Shown here one piece after another: positions 12,977 through 26,324 of a stretch of 64,000 bases of DNA (positions are counted from its first letter, which is position 1; the number at the start of each line of letters is the position of its first letter). The position numbers and the translations under genes were made by a program. This DNA is from Eopsaltria australis (taxonomy: Eukaryota > Chordata > Aves > Passeriformes > Petroicidae): contig JAVTVJ010000794.1 of NCBI GenBank assembly GCA_034509425.1, positions 953,496 through 1,017,495 on the forward strand, in the 5' to 3' direction. The notes below the pieces were generated by a model, which made no database searches, had not been told where the DNA came from, and saw only the letters and a program-made list of their open reading frames with translations.

Positions 12977-15900
12977 TGAAGGTGCCTGGGGTTTCTGCTG
13001 TGTGTAACAAATGAAGAGGAAACAAGTTTGCTATGGGAAAGGTCCTTCTGCTGCTTGTATGGGACTCAGCCAGGCTCAGGGACTCAGCTGCTGCACTCTG
13101 CGGGCATGGGGCGTCATGCAAAGCTTTAATTTTGAACAGCACTTCTTTTCTGCAGTGATATTAGCCAGGGAAGGTCATAACCTGCCCTTACAGTGGTACA
13201 CAAGCAGAGCACTGTTGTTGGTGCCTGGGACAGAAAGGCTTAATCACAGCCCTGGGCAGGTGTCATAATGTTGTGTGGTGGTCCCTGACATACAGGCTGC
13301 CAAAGCCCCAGATTAGATTGTTACATTTCCTCTTATTCAAGATCTATTCTTGTTGCTTTTATCCACAGACTAGAAGATTGACTTAGCTACATGCAGTGCT
13401 TTGTTTCAGAAATAAAGGAAATTGAGATTTATGCTTACGTAGGATGGGAGAGGAGGAGCAAGGGAACACCATTATGTACCTCCCCTGGCTGCATCACCTC
13501 CACCTGTCTCAGGTAGTACCTGGATCCTTCACCTGCAAGGATAAAGCACTGCTGGACATTGGCAACGTCCAGGCTTCACCCCCAAGGACCACATCTGCAA
13601 AGATTCTCAGGCATTGTGAACCCTTTCCACCTAGCTTTTTTAACATTTTTAAGGTTTTTTAAAAAATTATTTGCTTGTTCTTATTTTGTTCTGAATCGTG
13701 CTGTGTACAGAATTGCTAGAAATCTAGGAATTACAGCAAAATAATTGTTTCCCTTGTGTGTGCATGCATGTGTGTATAAGTGAACTTCTACTCCTGATAT
13801 TGTACAAAGCGTTGCTACAGCATACTGGTCTAGATAGAATCATTATGAGCACTGCATAAAATATACATCCTTCCAAATCTAGCATGTATATTGCATTTAT
13901 TCCTGTTACAATGAGATATTGTGACAGTCCAAGAGTTTGGGTTAATTGCTCTCCAGTGCTAACTTGAAGAAAAGGACTATTGTTTTCCCCATCAGATTAT
14001 ACAACTCAACCCCATGACGTGGAACAACGTATTGACTTGACATCGTTTGCCTCAGACTAATTTAGGGTACAAAGCAAAAATATTTGATGTAAGCAATACC
14101 CTAGCTGGCACAATGTTTAGGCTCAGGCATAAAAAGAGCAGAACACATTGAAAAATGTCTGACAGCTGGTATTAATTGAACAGATCCAGGGGATTACACA
14201 AAATTGAGCCAGCCTGAGAAGAACTTCTGCTTCAGTGAAGATGTTCAGTTCTGCTCAAGGGTGATCTGACTGAATGACATGCTAAAAATTTTTGAACAAG
14301 AAAGTCTAATTCCTTCTGCTGCTTTTGCCTAATAGTGGGAGACCTCTGTGCTCTCTATAGCACCAAGCTTAGGAGCAGGACTCATTCTTCTCTGTCCACG
14401 CCTTACAGTTTACAACCAGACCCCCAAAGTTAAAGTTCACAGCCATCCCTGCTAAAGAAATGACAACCTCATTCCACAGTATTTCTAAGGTAATTCACGC
14501 TTTGCTAATAATTCCCAGCTCCTCCCTGGGTCACCAACTCTGTTATCCATAATGCATTCCCCAGGCAATACCACTGACCTCGGTTATTAGCACTTAGATA
14601 GTAGTAGATCGAGGTATTTTCTATACATAACAGTGCACTGACACTAAAACTATGTAAAAAAGAGATATTAAGAAATACCTAGGTTGCAAGATTAAATATT
14701 TACAATGAAGGGATGCCAAACTGAGCAATGTTTTGAGCCGCCTTATTCAGCATATGCAGTATAAAATCATCCTCTTTAATTACAAGACAACATATCCTAC
14801 TTTTGGACCAGACACACAGCCTTCTCTAATATGGAGAGCTCAGCTGCTCTGAATCCTCACTGAAGATGAAGACCAGATGAGGCTCATTTTTCTAGGATCA
14901 GCCTTATTTACATTGCTTTAGGGGATGTCCTAACAGGCCAGATATGGAAATGCTCTGGCAAAGCAGGACAAAGTTGCTGTCCTGGTCAGGTCCCCTTGTC
15001 TTTCATCTGATGGAGCCTCTCCAACTGCCTGCTCCAAACCTTGCTTCTTCCAACTCATGTGAGGATCAGCAAGGTGGTCCACTGGTGACTGCCACCTCTG
15101 CCTGATGCCTGAGAGTCCAACTCCCCAGCCAGGGCAGGCAGTGCCCTGTCCCAGCCTTGTTGAAGGCAGCAGAGAGGTCAGCTGCTCCTGGGCCAGCAGC
15201 TGGAGCTCTGAGCAGCCACAGCATGTCAGCAAGCCTCTGGTGCGTAAGCTGCTCCAGTCTGGACAGATTTTTATGTGAACTCTAAAGACATTCTAAATAA
15301 CCAAGGTTCATCCTCTCTTTATCTCTGTCTCATATTTGGCTCTGATCCTAGGTGTCTTCTAAGAAGGAGTCACCGGTTTCTAGTGATTTCTTTGACCCTG
15401 ACCTCTCTTCTCAAACCAAAATAGCTGATTTTACTGAAAAATTCCAGAAAGACTGTAACAGCTATCCAGTGCGGAGGACTTAAGTTGGAACAGGCTGTCT
15501 GGGAAAGCTGAAATGGGGAGCATAAGCATGCATTGTTTTCTACAGGAGGGTTAGTAAGGTAATTAAGCACATGGTATGCTAGTAGTCATTTATGGTATCT
15601 TTTAAGGAGAGGAGCAGCAGCTGATACTGGGATTTTGGGACTGCTATATAAACAATGGTGATGCACTCTTTCCATTCACATAAGGATTTTTCTAACACCT
15701 CATTAATTTATTAAAATGGGATAGCAAATCTTGAATAAAATAATGGCAGTGATCCCAGAATAATTAACCACAGATGGCAAAGTCTGTTTAGTTAAAAACA
15801 CACACACACAAAACAGGGTACCATTTATTGTGACTGTTGCTGTCATCTCTGAATGTGCATGTTGACTTATTAACGATTTTGGGGCATAGTGAGTGGTTAT

Positions 15901-18662
15901 GTCTTCTCGCTATGATTAGTATTTATTTTCAGCAGCTGCTGAAAGTTGTTTTTGTGATAGTGAATAAATCATTTTAGGTACAGGAAACATTAACAGTGAA
16001 CCATCTGTTTTGGGATACATTAAGATCTCATTTAAAGATGACATTGAATAATCACATTTGCATTTTGAACTTTTACAAGGAGCACTTATTTTTTAAGCTG
16101 TGATTGCTTGTGCTAATGTTTTCTCCCCGTACAGAATCAATAGTTTTTCTCTGCAAAAGAAAAGGATTTTGTCACTTTGAAGTAATTCAAACTTTCAAGC
16201 TTCACTAAATCATATACATTCCCCCAATCCCTGGAACGTGCAGTAATACAGTTAGAAGGATTATCATGGGCAGGTGCAAAAGTTTTTTGAAGTATCTTTA
16301 TAATCCCAATAATTTAAAAAAAATGATGAAGCAGTTATAAAATTGCAATGCATACTTTCATAGGCCAGATGTTCCCCTTTATTAGGGTGCTGGATAACCC
16401 TCAGGATTTCCTTCTCATCCGGCCGGGCTTGTTCCCCAATGGATGAAGCCAGTGGATGTCTCCATTGCTGCAGGGGTGGCACAGGATCCAAAGCCTCTGA
16501 AAGCCATTCTGTGCAGATTTTGGAGCTGGGAGATATTTATACAGCATGTATGTCATGTGCACAGCATGCCCAAGTGTACTGGCACCACATAAACCAATAT
16601 CTGGAAGGGTGTAAGGATTTGAGGAGGATGTGCGCTCCCTGTGATCCTGGAGGAAGCAAGTGGCAAGGGTCTCACAGAGATGAAGGCACAACAAGCAAGA
16701 CCAGGTGAAGATAAAGCTTTCAGCCATGCAGATCATCTGAACACTCCCTTTGTTACCAGTACACAAAGCCAATTCAGCAAGTTAATTAGCTCCTCCTAAG
16801 ATACATAGCCTGAACAGGCCTTTGGAGATTCCAGAGGCCCTTATCACTAACTGCAGAGGAAACCTTGGAAAGCCTGTCAAGATTGGACTGTTACATTTTA
16901 GGCGACTGTAGGCAGAATGAATGTCACCCAACACAGTGCAGCTCCACACCTCTCACCTATGAGTGCTGATTACCTTGTCTCATTTGGTTCAGCTTGCCCT
17001 TTTTACATACTTTTAAAAACAAACACACACTGGTTTGAGCAGGCAGAGTTTCCCTGTACTTCCTATAAAGGAGATGAGTAGTTTCCATGTACACTGCTCT
17101 CTAAATACTACTTTTCTATATTGCATCCTAGTGCGTCTCTCATTATACACAAAATTTAAGAAATGAAATACAAGTTTTTTTTTCTATTGCATTAATATCC
17201 ATAGATATGCTAATATCCCCAGTGCTCCACAGCTGCGATTATCCATCTCTTCAGTATTAACATCGCAGCAAAGAGCAAAAGATATCTCCATTTGACTGAC
17301 GATAATGAGGACTGTACCAAATTTTCTTTTTTATGTTTTTACTCAATAAGATATGCAGTTTTCAAATAAGTAGATTTCATAAACAATTTTGAACAAGGGA
17401 GCTTTCATCTGTTTCTTCTTTCAAGAAATCAGAATGATATATTTCTACTGACTACCAGGAAATACTATTTATAATCTATACTATGTGGCTCATAATTTGT
17501 GGGTAGCACCACATCTTATGAAAGCAGACTAACTGCACATGTTCACTTAAGCCCTATAATATTTAATCTCTCGTGGAAAGCAAAAAGTTATGGTGGTTTG
17601 TGATAGATTTTTATATAATTTAATCTGCAAAAAATGGAAGTAGTCTTCTTTGTACGAACGCTCTCACTGCATAGCTACAAATACTTTTCAACAGTTGCTC
17701 CCTCTCAGGCTTTATCTGCGTGGTAGTTTTTATCAAAGTCTCCATGTATAGACTGCATGTGAAGTGAATATGCAGTTTTCTTCGTAAAAAGTAACAGGGG
17801 AGCCCTTGCTGAGCCTGGCCTTCTATGTGTCTACTGTCCTGGGTGCATGAGCATGATATCACTGGCTTTATCCTCTAATGTTCATCCCCAAAATCTCCTC
17901 CATGGAATGGATTTTCTTTCTCAAACCAGCTAGGAGCAAATCTAAGACCCTGGTAATCTCAATAAAAATGGTGCCTGGTGACTTGTTCTCCAACACACAG
18001 ATTACTCCAAGAACTGAAGATATAGGCTTCCCTTCTTTGGCATTTGGGGAATCTCTGGTGCCTCAATACCAGTCGTGCATTATAACTGCCTATTTTAAAT
18101 TTATCATTACTAATGCTTTGTGGTGATACTACCAATGAATGTGGTTACAGATGGCTGGTAAGCACTGAAGAAAACTTGGGTAGCTCTCTCAAGTAACAGG
18201 CCTTATGTCTCTGAAGAAAATGGGACAACAAATTAGGGCTTAGCAGATCACGTCCTGCAAAACAGTAGTCAGTTAAGAGGAGAGAGCTAAAACTGTAGCA
18301 ATTTTTTTTCTTTAAAATGCAAACAAATTCTCCATTAAAGCAGAATATTTTCAGACTCAGAAGATTAAATAATTTCTTGCTGGGAGTTTTAATAGCAAAA
18401 TCTTATTAAATCACAATGATATACTGTGAATAAAGATGTTGCTATCAAACTTCCTTGAATAAATACTAGGGAAGAAAAAGTTATTTACGCTTTCCTCACA
18501 ACATTTCCTGAAAAACGGAGTTTTGGAATTTAAGAACCAATACTCTTCTGGTCAGAGAGATTGTGTTTTTAGTGAATGAAAAGTATAGGACTTAGAAGAC
18601 CTGTAGCATAATTTAGAAAATTGATGCTGGAAATTACACAGCTGCAAGCTTAAAACATCAAG
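12977..18662. other. gene-free stretch
   Basis: No exon, RNA gene or confident repeat is seen. A short (AC)n run occurs at 15,799-15,811. Overlapping frames at 16,264-16,772 on both strands have no recognisable domain and no flanking signals that would make them genes. Scattered TG/CA-rich runs near 13,755-13,780 are too short to annotate. Confidence 0.55.
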
Positions 18663-18806
18663 AGTCACAGAATCACAGAATATTCTGTGTTGAAAGAGAC
18701 CCACACAGACCATCCAAGTCCAGCTCTTAAGCCAATAGTCAGTACAGGGATTGAACCCACAACTTACGGCATTATTAGCACCGGGCTTCAACCAACGGAG
18801 CTACAA
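18663..18806 (-). mobile_element. tRNA-Ile-derived SINE with CR1-type tail
   Basis: Read on the minus strand from about 18,806, the element opens with a tRNA-like head. It has an A-box-like GTAGCTCCGTTGG, then GGTGCTAATAATGCC, which corresponds to the anticodon arm of tRNA-Ile(AAT), and an intact B box GGTTCAATCC (antisense at 18,748-18,757). After a short linker it passes into a CR1-like 3' segment ending in an ATTCTGTGATTCTGTGAC-type tail (antisense at the left edge). A tRNA-Ile head with a CR1 tail is the design of the songbird SINE family known as TguSINE1. Such elements are transcribed by RNA polymerase III and mobilised by CR1 enzymes. The head is diverged, so this is not a functional tRNA gene. 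Its presence is the best clue that the host is a passerine. Confidence 0.85.
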
Positions 18807-21800
18807 TTAAAGACAGTATTTTGGCCACTGAAAGCAGACATGAAGAAAACTGCATCATAGCATGGTGCAGTAATCAGTACAGAAGACCTTAGCCTGGAAA
18901 CCAGTGTACCCCGACATGTTGACCTTATAAACAAACTTAGCAGTCTTATGGTCAATACTCCATTCAGAAGTGATCTACAAAACCCTACTATGCTTCTATG
19001 ATTTGAACATGCAAGTCAAAAATGGAAAGTGCCTGTTACAAAATGCCTTAGTATGAAAGCACATATTGGAGAAACCTGATAGCTCTTTTCTTGTCTTGTC
19101 ACCTTTGCTTGTCTTAGTTTTCTTCCACTTTTGTATTTTAAGTACCAAGTTTTCCATGAGATTTGCTTTAAGAAAAAGGATAACTTTCTAATGCTGTTTT
19201 TCTTTATTGAATTCTATCGTTCCACCTGAACGTTTCCTTTAAATGGAAATGGCCTTTGTTTTTGCATTGAGAGTTAATTTTGTGTAATTTTCTCTGACTT
19301 ACACTTATAATTTATAGTCCTGAAGAAAAAAAGTCTCATTTTGGAAAATGAAGATACGTATAACCATTACCCCCCACAGCTGAACATTATTTTGGAAGAG
19401 AAAAAGAAAGGCAAATGTTTTATGGCTATAAAAAGCAGCCAAAGCTTTAAAAAGTTTCATTCTGTCAATTTTTTGTTTGTTTGCTTTTTATTTTTAAATT
19501 AATGAGCTCACCTTTAAGTGGTGTCTGTTCAGTGGCTCCTGTCACCTTGTAAGAGTGGTCTCCAGCTATGTCAGCTCTTACTATACCGCTATGCCTGAAT
19601 CTCCTAGTTTGGTACCACCAGTAAGGGTACGTAGAAAAGTGCATCCTGCAAAGGTTGCCCAGAATATCCAAGATTTTCAGAATTTCTTAAGTTACTGATT
19701 TATCAAATTCAAATTTGCATAAGTGTTTCTGGCAATTAGGAGCTCTGAAGGGGATCTTCCTGTATTTAGAGGCTCCAGGTTAGGCCAAAACAGGAGAGAT
19801 CACTCTGTAACTGCTCCGTGTTTTACGCATCTATCACAAATATTGCTTCAAATAGGTTAGTAAAAAAGGCGAATTGTTATTTTGACCTAATGCTCATGCC
19901 ATTTTTTTTCACAAAGGGTCTACTTATTTCTGACAAAAATCGTAGTAATAGGAGAAAATCCTGTATTTTTTTTTAACCAGCAGTCATTAATATATTAAAA
20001 TCTGATCTGGCTTATAGTACATCTTTTTGAATAGAGCTAGGATAAAGATAGGAATGCAATTTTAAAAATTGAAACAGAAATATGAGTTTTGTTACTAAAA
20101 CAAAATAAGAGATAGCTAAGCCTTGTTTTCACCTGTCCATTTAGGACTGAGTGAAGTCTGAATTCCTCATTTTATTTCTCTCATCCCTCTAATGAAGAAA
20201 CATGAATGATGGCAGCTTGTAAAAGTTTATTGTCAAAGTGTTTGTCTACAGAAAACTAAAAGGAGGGTAGTCTGGTCTGGATTGTTAGGTTAGCACTTGG
20301 AATCAAGCATTCCACTTTTGAGCCAACCCTGAAACCTAGGTGAGGTCCTTCCTTACGGTGTGAGGCAATGGGCAGAAAGTTTGACTGAAAAAGGACCATG
20401 GTGGTGGCGTTAAGGATTCAGTTCAACATTAAAGCAGGATGCATAGCAGGGCTGCAGGATGCTCGTGTGTGCAAGGAGGAGTGGAGGGAAGGAGTGCGAG
20501 TAGGAAGGTGCTGGAGGGTACCCAGGAAGTAGAAATGAGAAACTCAGCAAGGCAAAAGGGGCAAGATGGTGAGGTGAATCAGAAATGGAAAGATCTGCCT
20601 GGGGAGAAAGTGGAGGGTTGGGACCATGGGGACACTGTACCCTAACGACATAGGGGCTTTTGGAAGTAAGAGTAAAAGCTGTGAAAAGCCCTGTAGAGAG
20701 AGATAAGGCCTTCCCTGCTTGCCACCAAGGTCATCTGCAGAGGGGTCTGTCTCAGCCTGTTTATCTGGTAGCCCTGTGGTTCAAGCACAGTGAAAGCAGC
20801 AGTCTTGTGGAAATGATAAAGCCTACAGTCTGGCTGTGACCATAAAACAGTCGAGATTTTGAATCTAATGTTCAGAACATGTTTTTCGTACTCCAACTTG
20901 GAATGTGAAAATAAATATTTATAAATGGATTTCCATTAGAACAGAGATGAACCAGTAGGCTGCATGTTTTGGATTTTGAGCTGGCGAACAGCCTGTTAAC
21001 TTGGTATTCTTGTCATGTGATTTTTCCTAATAGAGTATCTTGAAAACTGATTGCATCACCTCCACTCTGCTGGAGAATAAACTAAGGAGATAACAGAAAA
21101 TGCATAGGTGCTGAGTTGCTCACAGCTCTGATCTTGTAATAAAGAGGCTGTATTATTGTTTACAAAACAATTGATTCATTCAGGGATGCTCTGAATGAAT
21201 TCTTTAGAAATATGACGCACCACATGTTCAGTGAGTCAGTTTCTACCGTTTCCATTGCGCTGCCTCAGACGTTATATCTCGTTCATTAAAATCTTGTATT
21301 CTGCTTCTGCTCTATCATAGTTTTTTGTTGCCTGTCTACATAAAATATTCAAAGTAGTACTTTGGAGGCAGCTGTAAGTCAAATTGCTGATAGCAATAAT
21401 AAGACCATAAGCCACCATCCCTAGGATTTTCAGTCAGGGTGAGTGATCTCTTTTATGTATTTAAAAACTTAACTGATCCAGCTGCCACTGGAATCAGCAG
21501 GAGGCTTTTTCAAAGAGAGCAACAGAGAGCTGAACTCCCTCTTTATGTATTGGTTTTCATAATGCTGGGTTTTATCCCTCAAGCCAGGAAAGAGCAGAGC
21601 ACTTTGATTTTGATAGATCAAAACCATAATGAGAAGGGCTGTTGATTTTGAGGCTGTGCTGGCTTGATCTAGCTTTTGTCCAAAACTATCAGCCTGTAAT
21701 CCTTGTTTGAAATAACTTCTCTTCATAGCAGGAGCTTGGCTGCTGTACATTTGTGGTTGTGCAAGAGTTGTGTTGTGGTTGGGACAGGACTCATCATACA

Positions 21801-24800
21801 TCCTAGGTCTTTGGGAGGCAGGAGAGAACTTCTACCTTCTCTTTGCTGGGCATTTATCCTGGAGTGAACAGTGATCTAGTTTTCTAATAAATACATCAGA
21901 GACTTGGTATTTAGAGGAAGAAATACATACCTCAGCCACCCATTAAAGTAAGATTTTCAATCAGTAGCCATTAATTACAGTTAATTTTTAAAAGGTCCTT
22001 TGCACATGCCCCAACATTTTGTCCAAGCAGAGAATGTTATATCTTCTTCCTGACCAGGAAACTTAAAAGCACAAAATGTTGCTATTTTATTAAATATACT
22101 ATTGGTAAATTTATGCCCAGTATATTTTTGTTGTTTAAGTCAGTCATTTGCAGCTTAATGGTGATATTTAAATGTCAGAACTGCTTATTTTATTGGAAAA
22201 TTCTGTCAGTCTATCCTTTTTGGTTAGACTTATAGGTTTTAGAAGCAGAAGTACATTGCTAGCTCATTTTTTGTGCCTGTTGCCCAAGGCAACTGCAGGA
22301 GGAGATAATGTCCCATCAGCATTAACTTTTGTGCCATGACATTCTGCTCCCAGCCAGTGTGGGAGAGTTAATTATGGTGAACATATGGATGTACAAGGAG
22401 ATAGAATTTCTGTGTAAAGCCAGGCATTAAATGGGATTGAAAAAGACTTTTTGCATGGGCATTGGAAGTTATACATCCTATTTTCATTCTTGGCCCATCA
22501 AAAGCAAACCTCTAAGGGAAGGGAGCCCAGAAAATACCCTGCAGCCTGTTTGTCAGTGCCTGCTGTTGAAGTAGCTTAAGATTGTATTGTCCTCAGCTGT
22601 TTCCCCTGCTCTATCTTCCAGCTCATCTTATTCTGTGATTCTGTGATTCTGTTATTGCAGGGGCTGTGGAGTAGGACATGCACTCTATACTCCAGCTGGA
22701 GCAGGGGTAGTTTGGATCTGCCTGATTGCAGCTCCCTCTGTGTCCCTGCCCCAAGAGGAGTAAACTCAGGGGGTGGGCTGCAGGCATCAAATGGGTGGGT
22801 GGTATTTGAAATGGCATGTGAGGAAATATGTCATATTGCATGTCCTGAAGGACCAGACGAGTAAGCACTAGGTTAGGAATCAGCCTGTGAGATGCTATTT
22901 TGTGCCAGCAGCCATGAATCACCAAATCCAAGAATGAAGTTTGGTCTGTGCCATCTATGTGCCTCTCTGGGAAATTCTGTCCCAGCAGACCACACAGTGG
23001 TTAAGGAAAACATTTGTTAAAATTCTGTGTTCTTAAGTGCGGTTATACGGAATGCCATATATTAAAAACTGTGTTGTTTCATAGTGGTTTCAGCACAGCA
23101 GTTTAGCTTATGGCTTTGAAGCTGGGAACAATGTGACATGAAACATTAGGCTCTGAGTTCCCTTGAGCAGCCCTTGTTCCACCACCCACCACACCCACGG
23201 CTCTGAAGCTGTTTCATTATAATCCCTTGTTACAGAAGCTCCATTCAGCTGTTTGAAGTCTGGGATTGAATTCTGCTATATAAACTTTTTTGCCTGAGGG
23301 CATGCTTTTCCTTCTTCAAAAGGAATAATAAAGATTGTAATATTTTAGTGGGCTGTGATTGTTTCTGGTGCAATTTGATGTCAGTGAGACTGTACTAAGG
23401 CAGTCTCTGGCATAAAGATGACAGAAAAGTGATACTTGAGGTGGCTTTAAAGTTTCAATGACCAAAAAAAAAAAGAAGGTTCTATTTACTGCTTAAATGC
23501 AAATTTAAGTACCAGGAATATGGGCTGGTTTCTGGGTCAACACACTTGTGAACTAGAGTGGAAGCAGACTAGGTAAATACACATAAAGGTGCATATAGTC
23601 CACACAGGAGATGAAGTTGATCCTTAGAGATCTCATAGCAGGAGACAATGACACTGGAAGTCACAATTTGACTTTGTCTCTCTATGCAAGATATAACTTA
23701 TTAGCAATTTGCTCCTGTTACAGCACATCTTCAGTATGTTACTCATCTTTCTGCTGCGAGTGTGGTGGTGGTGGCTTTGCTTGCTCCCACACAGAGAGCT
23801 GGAGGCAACAGGTGCAACTTGCTCCCTTTATCCCCCAAATCTGCCCTTACATTGGTAGGAGACAGCACAGAAGGCTTCTTGTTTTATGGGCTGCTTCACA
23901 GGCTGGTCCCAAGCAGATTAGGTGGCTGTTGGCCCCTCTTGATGCTGTCCCACAGCTTGTCCTGTCGCTCTGGAGAGACAGCACGAGCCTCCCTCTGCAA
24001 GGCATCATCTGTGCACCCCATGCAGGCCCTTTAGACTCACTGCTTAAACCTGCTCAAGAACCACCAGCAGCTCACCCAACCACCCGTGGCAGGCAAGATA
24101 AACATGGAGCCATGAGCTTGGGTTGCACCTATAATACATCTTAAGCATCCTAAACTTCCTGCAAGATGAGAGCTGCTGTTGTCAATAGCTAAAATGAAAG
24201 TGCAAAGTGTTGAGTACTCTGGCTCTGGTATAATTTTACTGAATCTTGGCCCATGTAAGGGAAGACAACCATGAACAACACTAATAAAAATGTATTTGCT
24301 CTGGACACCTTGACAGAAATTATTAAGAATGTTTTTGAACTTGGTTTGTTTGGGTTTTTTTTAAATAATCAAAACCAGAAATATCATCCAAAAAGAAAAT
24401 AAGAGGAAAAAGAACCCCTAAGCGGGAAAAAAAAAAAAGACTACAGGGATACATGAGGGACCCAGTTAAGACTTAATGACTGGGCTTACAAAAGCAATAA
24501 TTTTATTCAGACCAGATCTCAGGTCCCCAGACGTGGGGCACTTTGGAAGACAGTGTGTGCCTGCAGCTGCATCCTCCTGGTTTGCATGGTGTCAGCTGGC
24601 CACCAGCGCAGGATCCTGGCCACCAGCTGGCCTCACCACGCTGGGGTACACTGCTGTTCCACTTACACCCCTCTGAGCAGACAAAGCAGACTTCACATGT
24701 TTTATTTTCTGTTCACTCATTCAAACTCGTGGTTAGACAGACGCAAAGGGTATTATTATTTCATGATGCTGATCTTCATACATAAATATTAGATCTAAAG

Positions 24801-25258
24801 CGTGAAAACTGGAGGTGGGGTAAAAAGGTCACTTAGTTTCTTGATCTGTTCCTGTTTTCTTTTGAAGTTAGTAGGAATTTTGTCACTGTGTCACAGTGGG
24901 AATAGGAACAGCGTCTCTTATGATCAAATGAGACTGGCTTTCATATAATTAATTTCTGAGATCTGAATACATTGTACACATAATGAATATGTATATTTTC
25001 CAAAGCTGTGTAAATTCCCATGTACTGCTTATAAGGAAACCCGAACTGTACTGCCTGTAAGAAAAGAATGTATTTCCCATTTTTGGCTAGTATTACCACA
25101 TCCTTTCTTGTCTAATGGCCGCACGTGTAGTCAAAATTATCTTCTTGACATGCACTGTTTGCTGGCTGCAATGGACATCCTCTTGAGAAAAGACATTTTT
25201 TTGGTTGTGTAATACAAACTACTGAAATGCTTTGCATTGTCTGCACAGCAGCATAGTC
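18807..25258. other. gene-free stretch
   Basis: No exon or confident repeat is recognised. A short CR1-tail-like octamer run lies at 22,632-22,655 without CR1 body upstream. A 177-codon plus-strand frame at 23,611-24,144 has no family signature and overlaps another open frame, so I do not call it a gene. Purine-rich sequence occurs at 20,450-20,640. Confidence 0.55.
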
Positions 25259-25860
25259 CTATTGTTATAAATATGTTAAGGTTAAAAGGGTTAAGGACTA
25301 ATAAAATTTCGAAATTATTAGAAAGAGTTACTAATCAAATTAATTGATACCTATATGTTCTGTGTTACTTGTTGTATTTATGATTACTAGCAGCATCTCT
25401 GTTACTTGTTACAGTCCTCATATAGTCATTGTAAAATTGTTATGGATAACACTCTGCATGGGAGGAGGGGAGACAGAGCCGTGGGTGGGGAAGCTGCAAG
25501 ATGTCCAATCAGACACTGAGGAAGGATGAAGATACTAGAAAAATGTCACCAGGAGTACATGACATCAGGACTACCAACCAGCAGCAAGAGGAGGTGGGCA
25601 CCTGAGTGAAACTGGCCAAAGACAGAATGGACTGAACTGGCTATAAAAAGCTGAGCCCTCACAGAGGGGGGGCTCTTGGTCTCCTAACTTTTGGATGGTA
25701 GAGGGTCCGGTTGCAATCCTGGGATCTGTATCTTGTCTAGATAGTTTTTTATGAGTTTGGTTGCTCTTGGATTGTTGCTCTTGCTTGTTTGGCTTTGTTA
25801 AATAAATTTTTTTGTTATTTCTTTTGAGAAAATTATTAGTAGCCCCGTCTTTTACACTAT
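25259..25860 (+). mobile_element. solo retroviral LTR, plus strand, CTAT target duplication
   Basis: The LTR occupies 25,263-25,856 (594 bp). It starts TGTTATAAATATG, ends TCTTTTACA, and is bracketed by the exact 4-bp duplication CTAT (25,259-25,262 and 25,857-25,860). Polarity is set by a TATA box (CTATAAAAAG at 25,641) followed about 150 bp later by a polyadenylation signal (AATAAA at 25,801-25,806), which gives a U3-R-U5 order on the plus strand. No internal retroviral sequence adjoins it, so it is a solo LTR left by recombination between the two LTRs of a provirus. A 4-bp duplication is typical of gammaretrovirus-like (class I) elements. It is the only LTR in this window on the plus strand. 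Confidence 0.88.
25641..25650 (+). promoter_or_regulatory. TATA box of the plus-strand LTR
   Basis: CTATAAAAAG lies about 150 bp upstream of the LTR polyadenylation signal, where the U3/R promoter is expected. It could start transcription toward higher coordinates, into the CR1 fragment and the next LTR. Activity is not known. Confidence 0.7.
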
Positions 25861-25921
25861 CAGTAAGAGATGGGATGTCTCTGCCTAATTGCCAGCATAA
25901 ATAGAACATTCCTCTTGTAAG

Positions 25922-26036
25922 GAAAGGCTCTGAGCAACCTGATCTAGTTGAAGATGTTTTTGCTCAGTGCAGGGGGGTTGGATTGGATGGCCTTTACAGG
26001 CCCTTTCCAACCCAAAAGACTCCTTGATTCTATGAA
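25922..26036 (+). mobile_element. CR1 LINE 3' end fragment, plus strand
   Basis: About 115 bp of CR1 3' untranslated region are present. The string AAGGCTCTGAGCAACCTGAT is followed by GGGGGGTTGGATTGGATGG, then CCCTTTCCAACCC and the degenerate octamer tail near 26,030 (TTGATTCTATGA). No coding portion remains. It sits between two solo LTRs of different families. Confidence 0.88.
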
Positions 26037-26324
26037 AATGTATAGTGCAAACTTCAACTCTAAAACTTGCAGAAAACATGCAAACTGTGAGGAAGTTATA
26101 ATGCTGTTAACCCCGATGGTGCAGCTGTACGACAGCCGGGAGCAGCCAGACTGGCCCCTGGTCTTCAGTGGTGTCTTGAAGGGAAAGACAGGTGTCTGCC
26201 AAGGGAGGCGGGAACCTCCCTCGGAACGGAGAATATTATCGCCTTCTCTCTGAATTACTGCAACTTTGAAATTGAGGGGCTTTCAGGCAAAGGCATGAGA
26301 AGAGGAGTAACAGTTCTTTACTTG

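Noticed and set aside
16264..16772. Overlapping frames (75-123 codons) on both strands
   Set aside because: The translations match no family I recognise, and no exon-like boundaries could be supported.
18740..18806. Possible functional tRNA-Ile gene
   Set aside because: The head is diverged in the A box and acceptor stem and is fused to a CR1-type tail, so it is a SINE and not a tRNA gene.
22632..22655. ATTCTGTG octamer run resembling a CR1 3' tail
   Set aside because: No CR1 3' untranslated sequence precedes it on either strand, so it may be a chance simple repeat or only a tail remnant.
23611..24144. 177-codon plus-strand open frame
   Set aside because: It has no recognisable family motif and overlaps a second open frame, with no evidence of a promoter or splice structure. 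It is best treated as chance.
24490..24700. TTTTATTCAGACC followed by GC-richer sequence, possible minus-strand LTR R/U5
   Set aside because: I could not find credible TG/CA termini or a target duplication.
25275..25298. TTAAGG/TTAAAAGGG repeats that look telomere-like
   Set aside because: The units are not TTAGGG, are irregular, and are simply the U3 start of the LTR.
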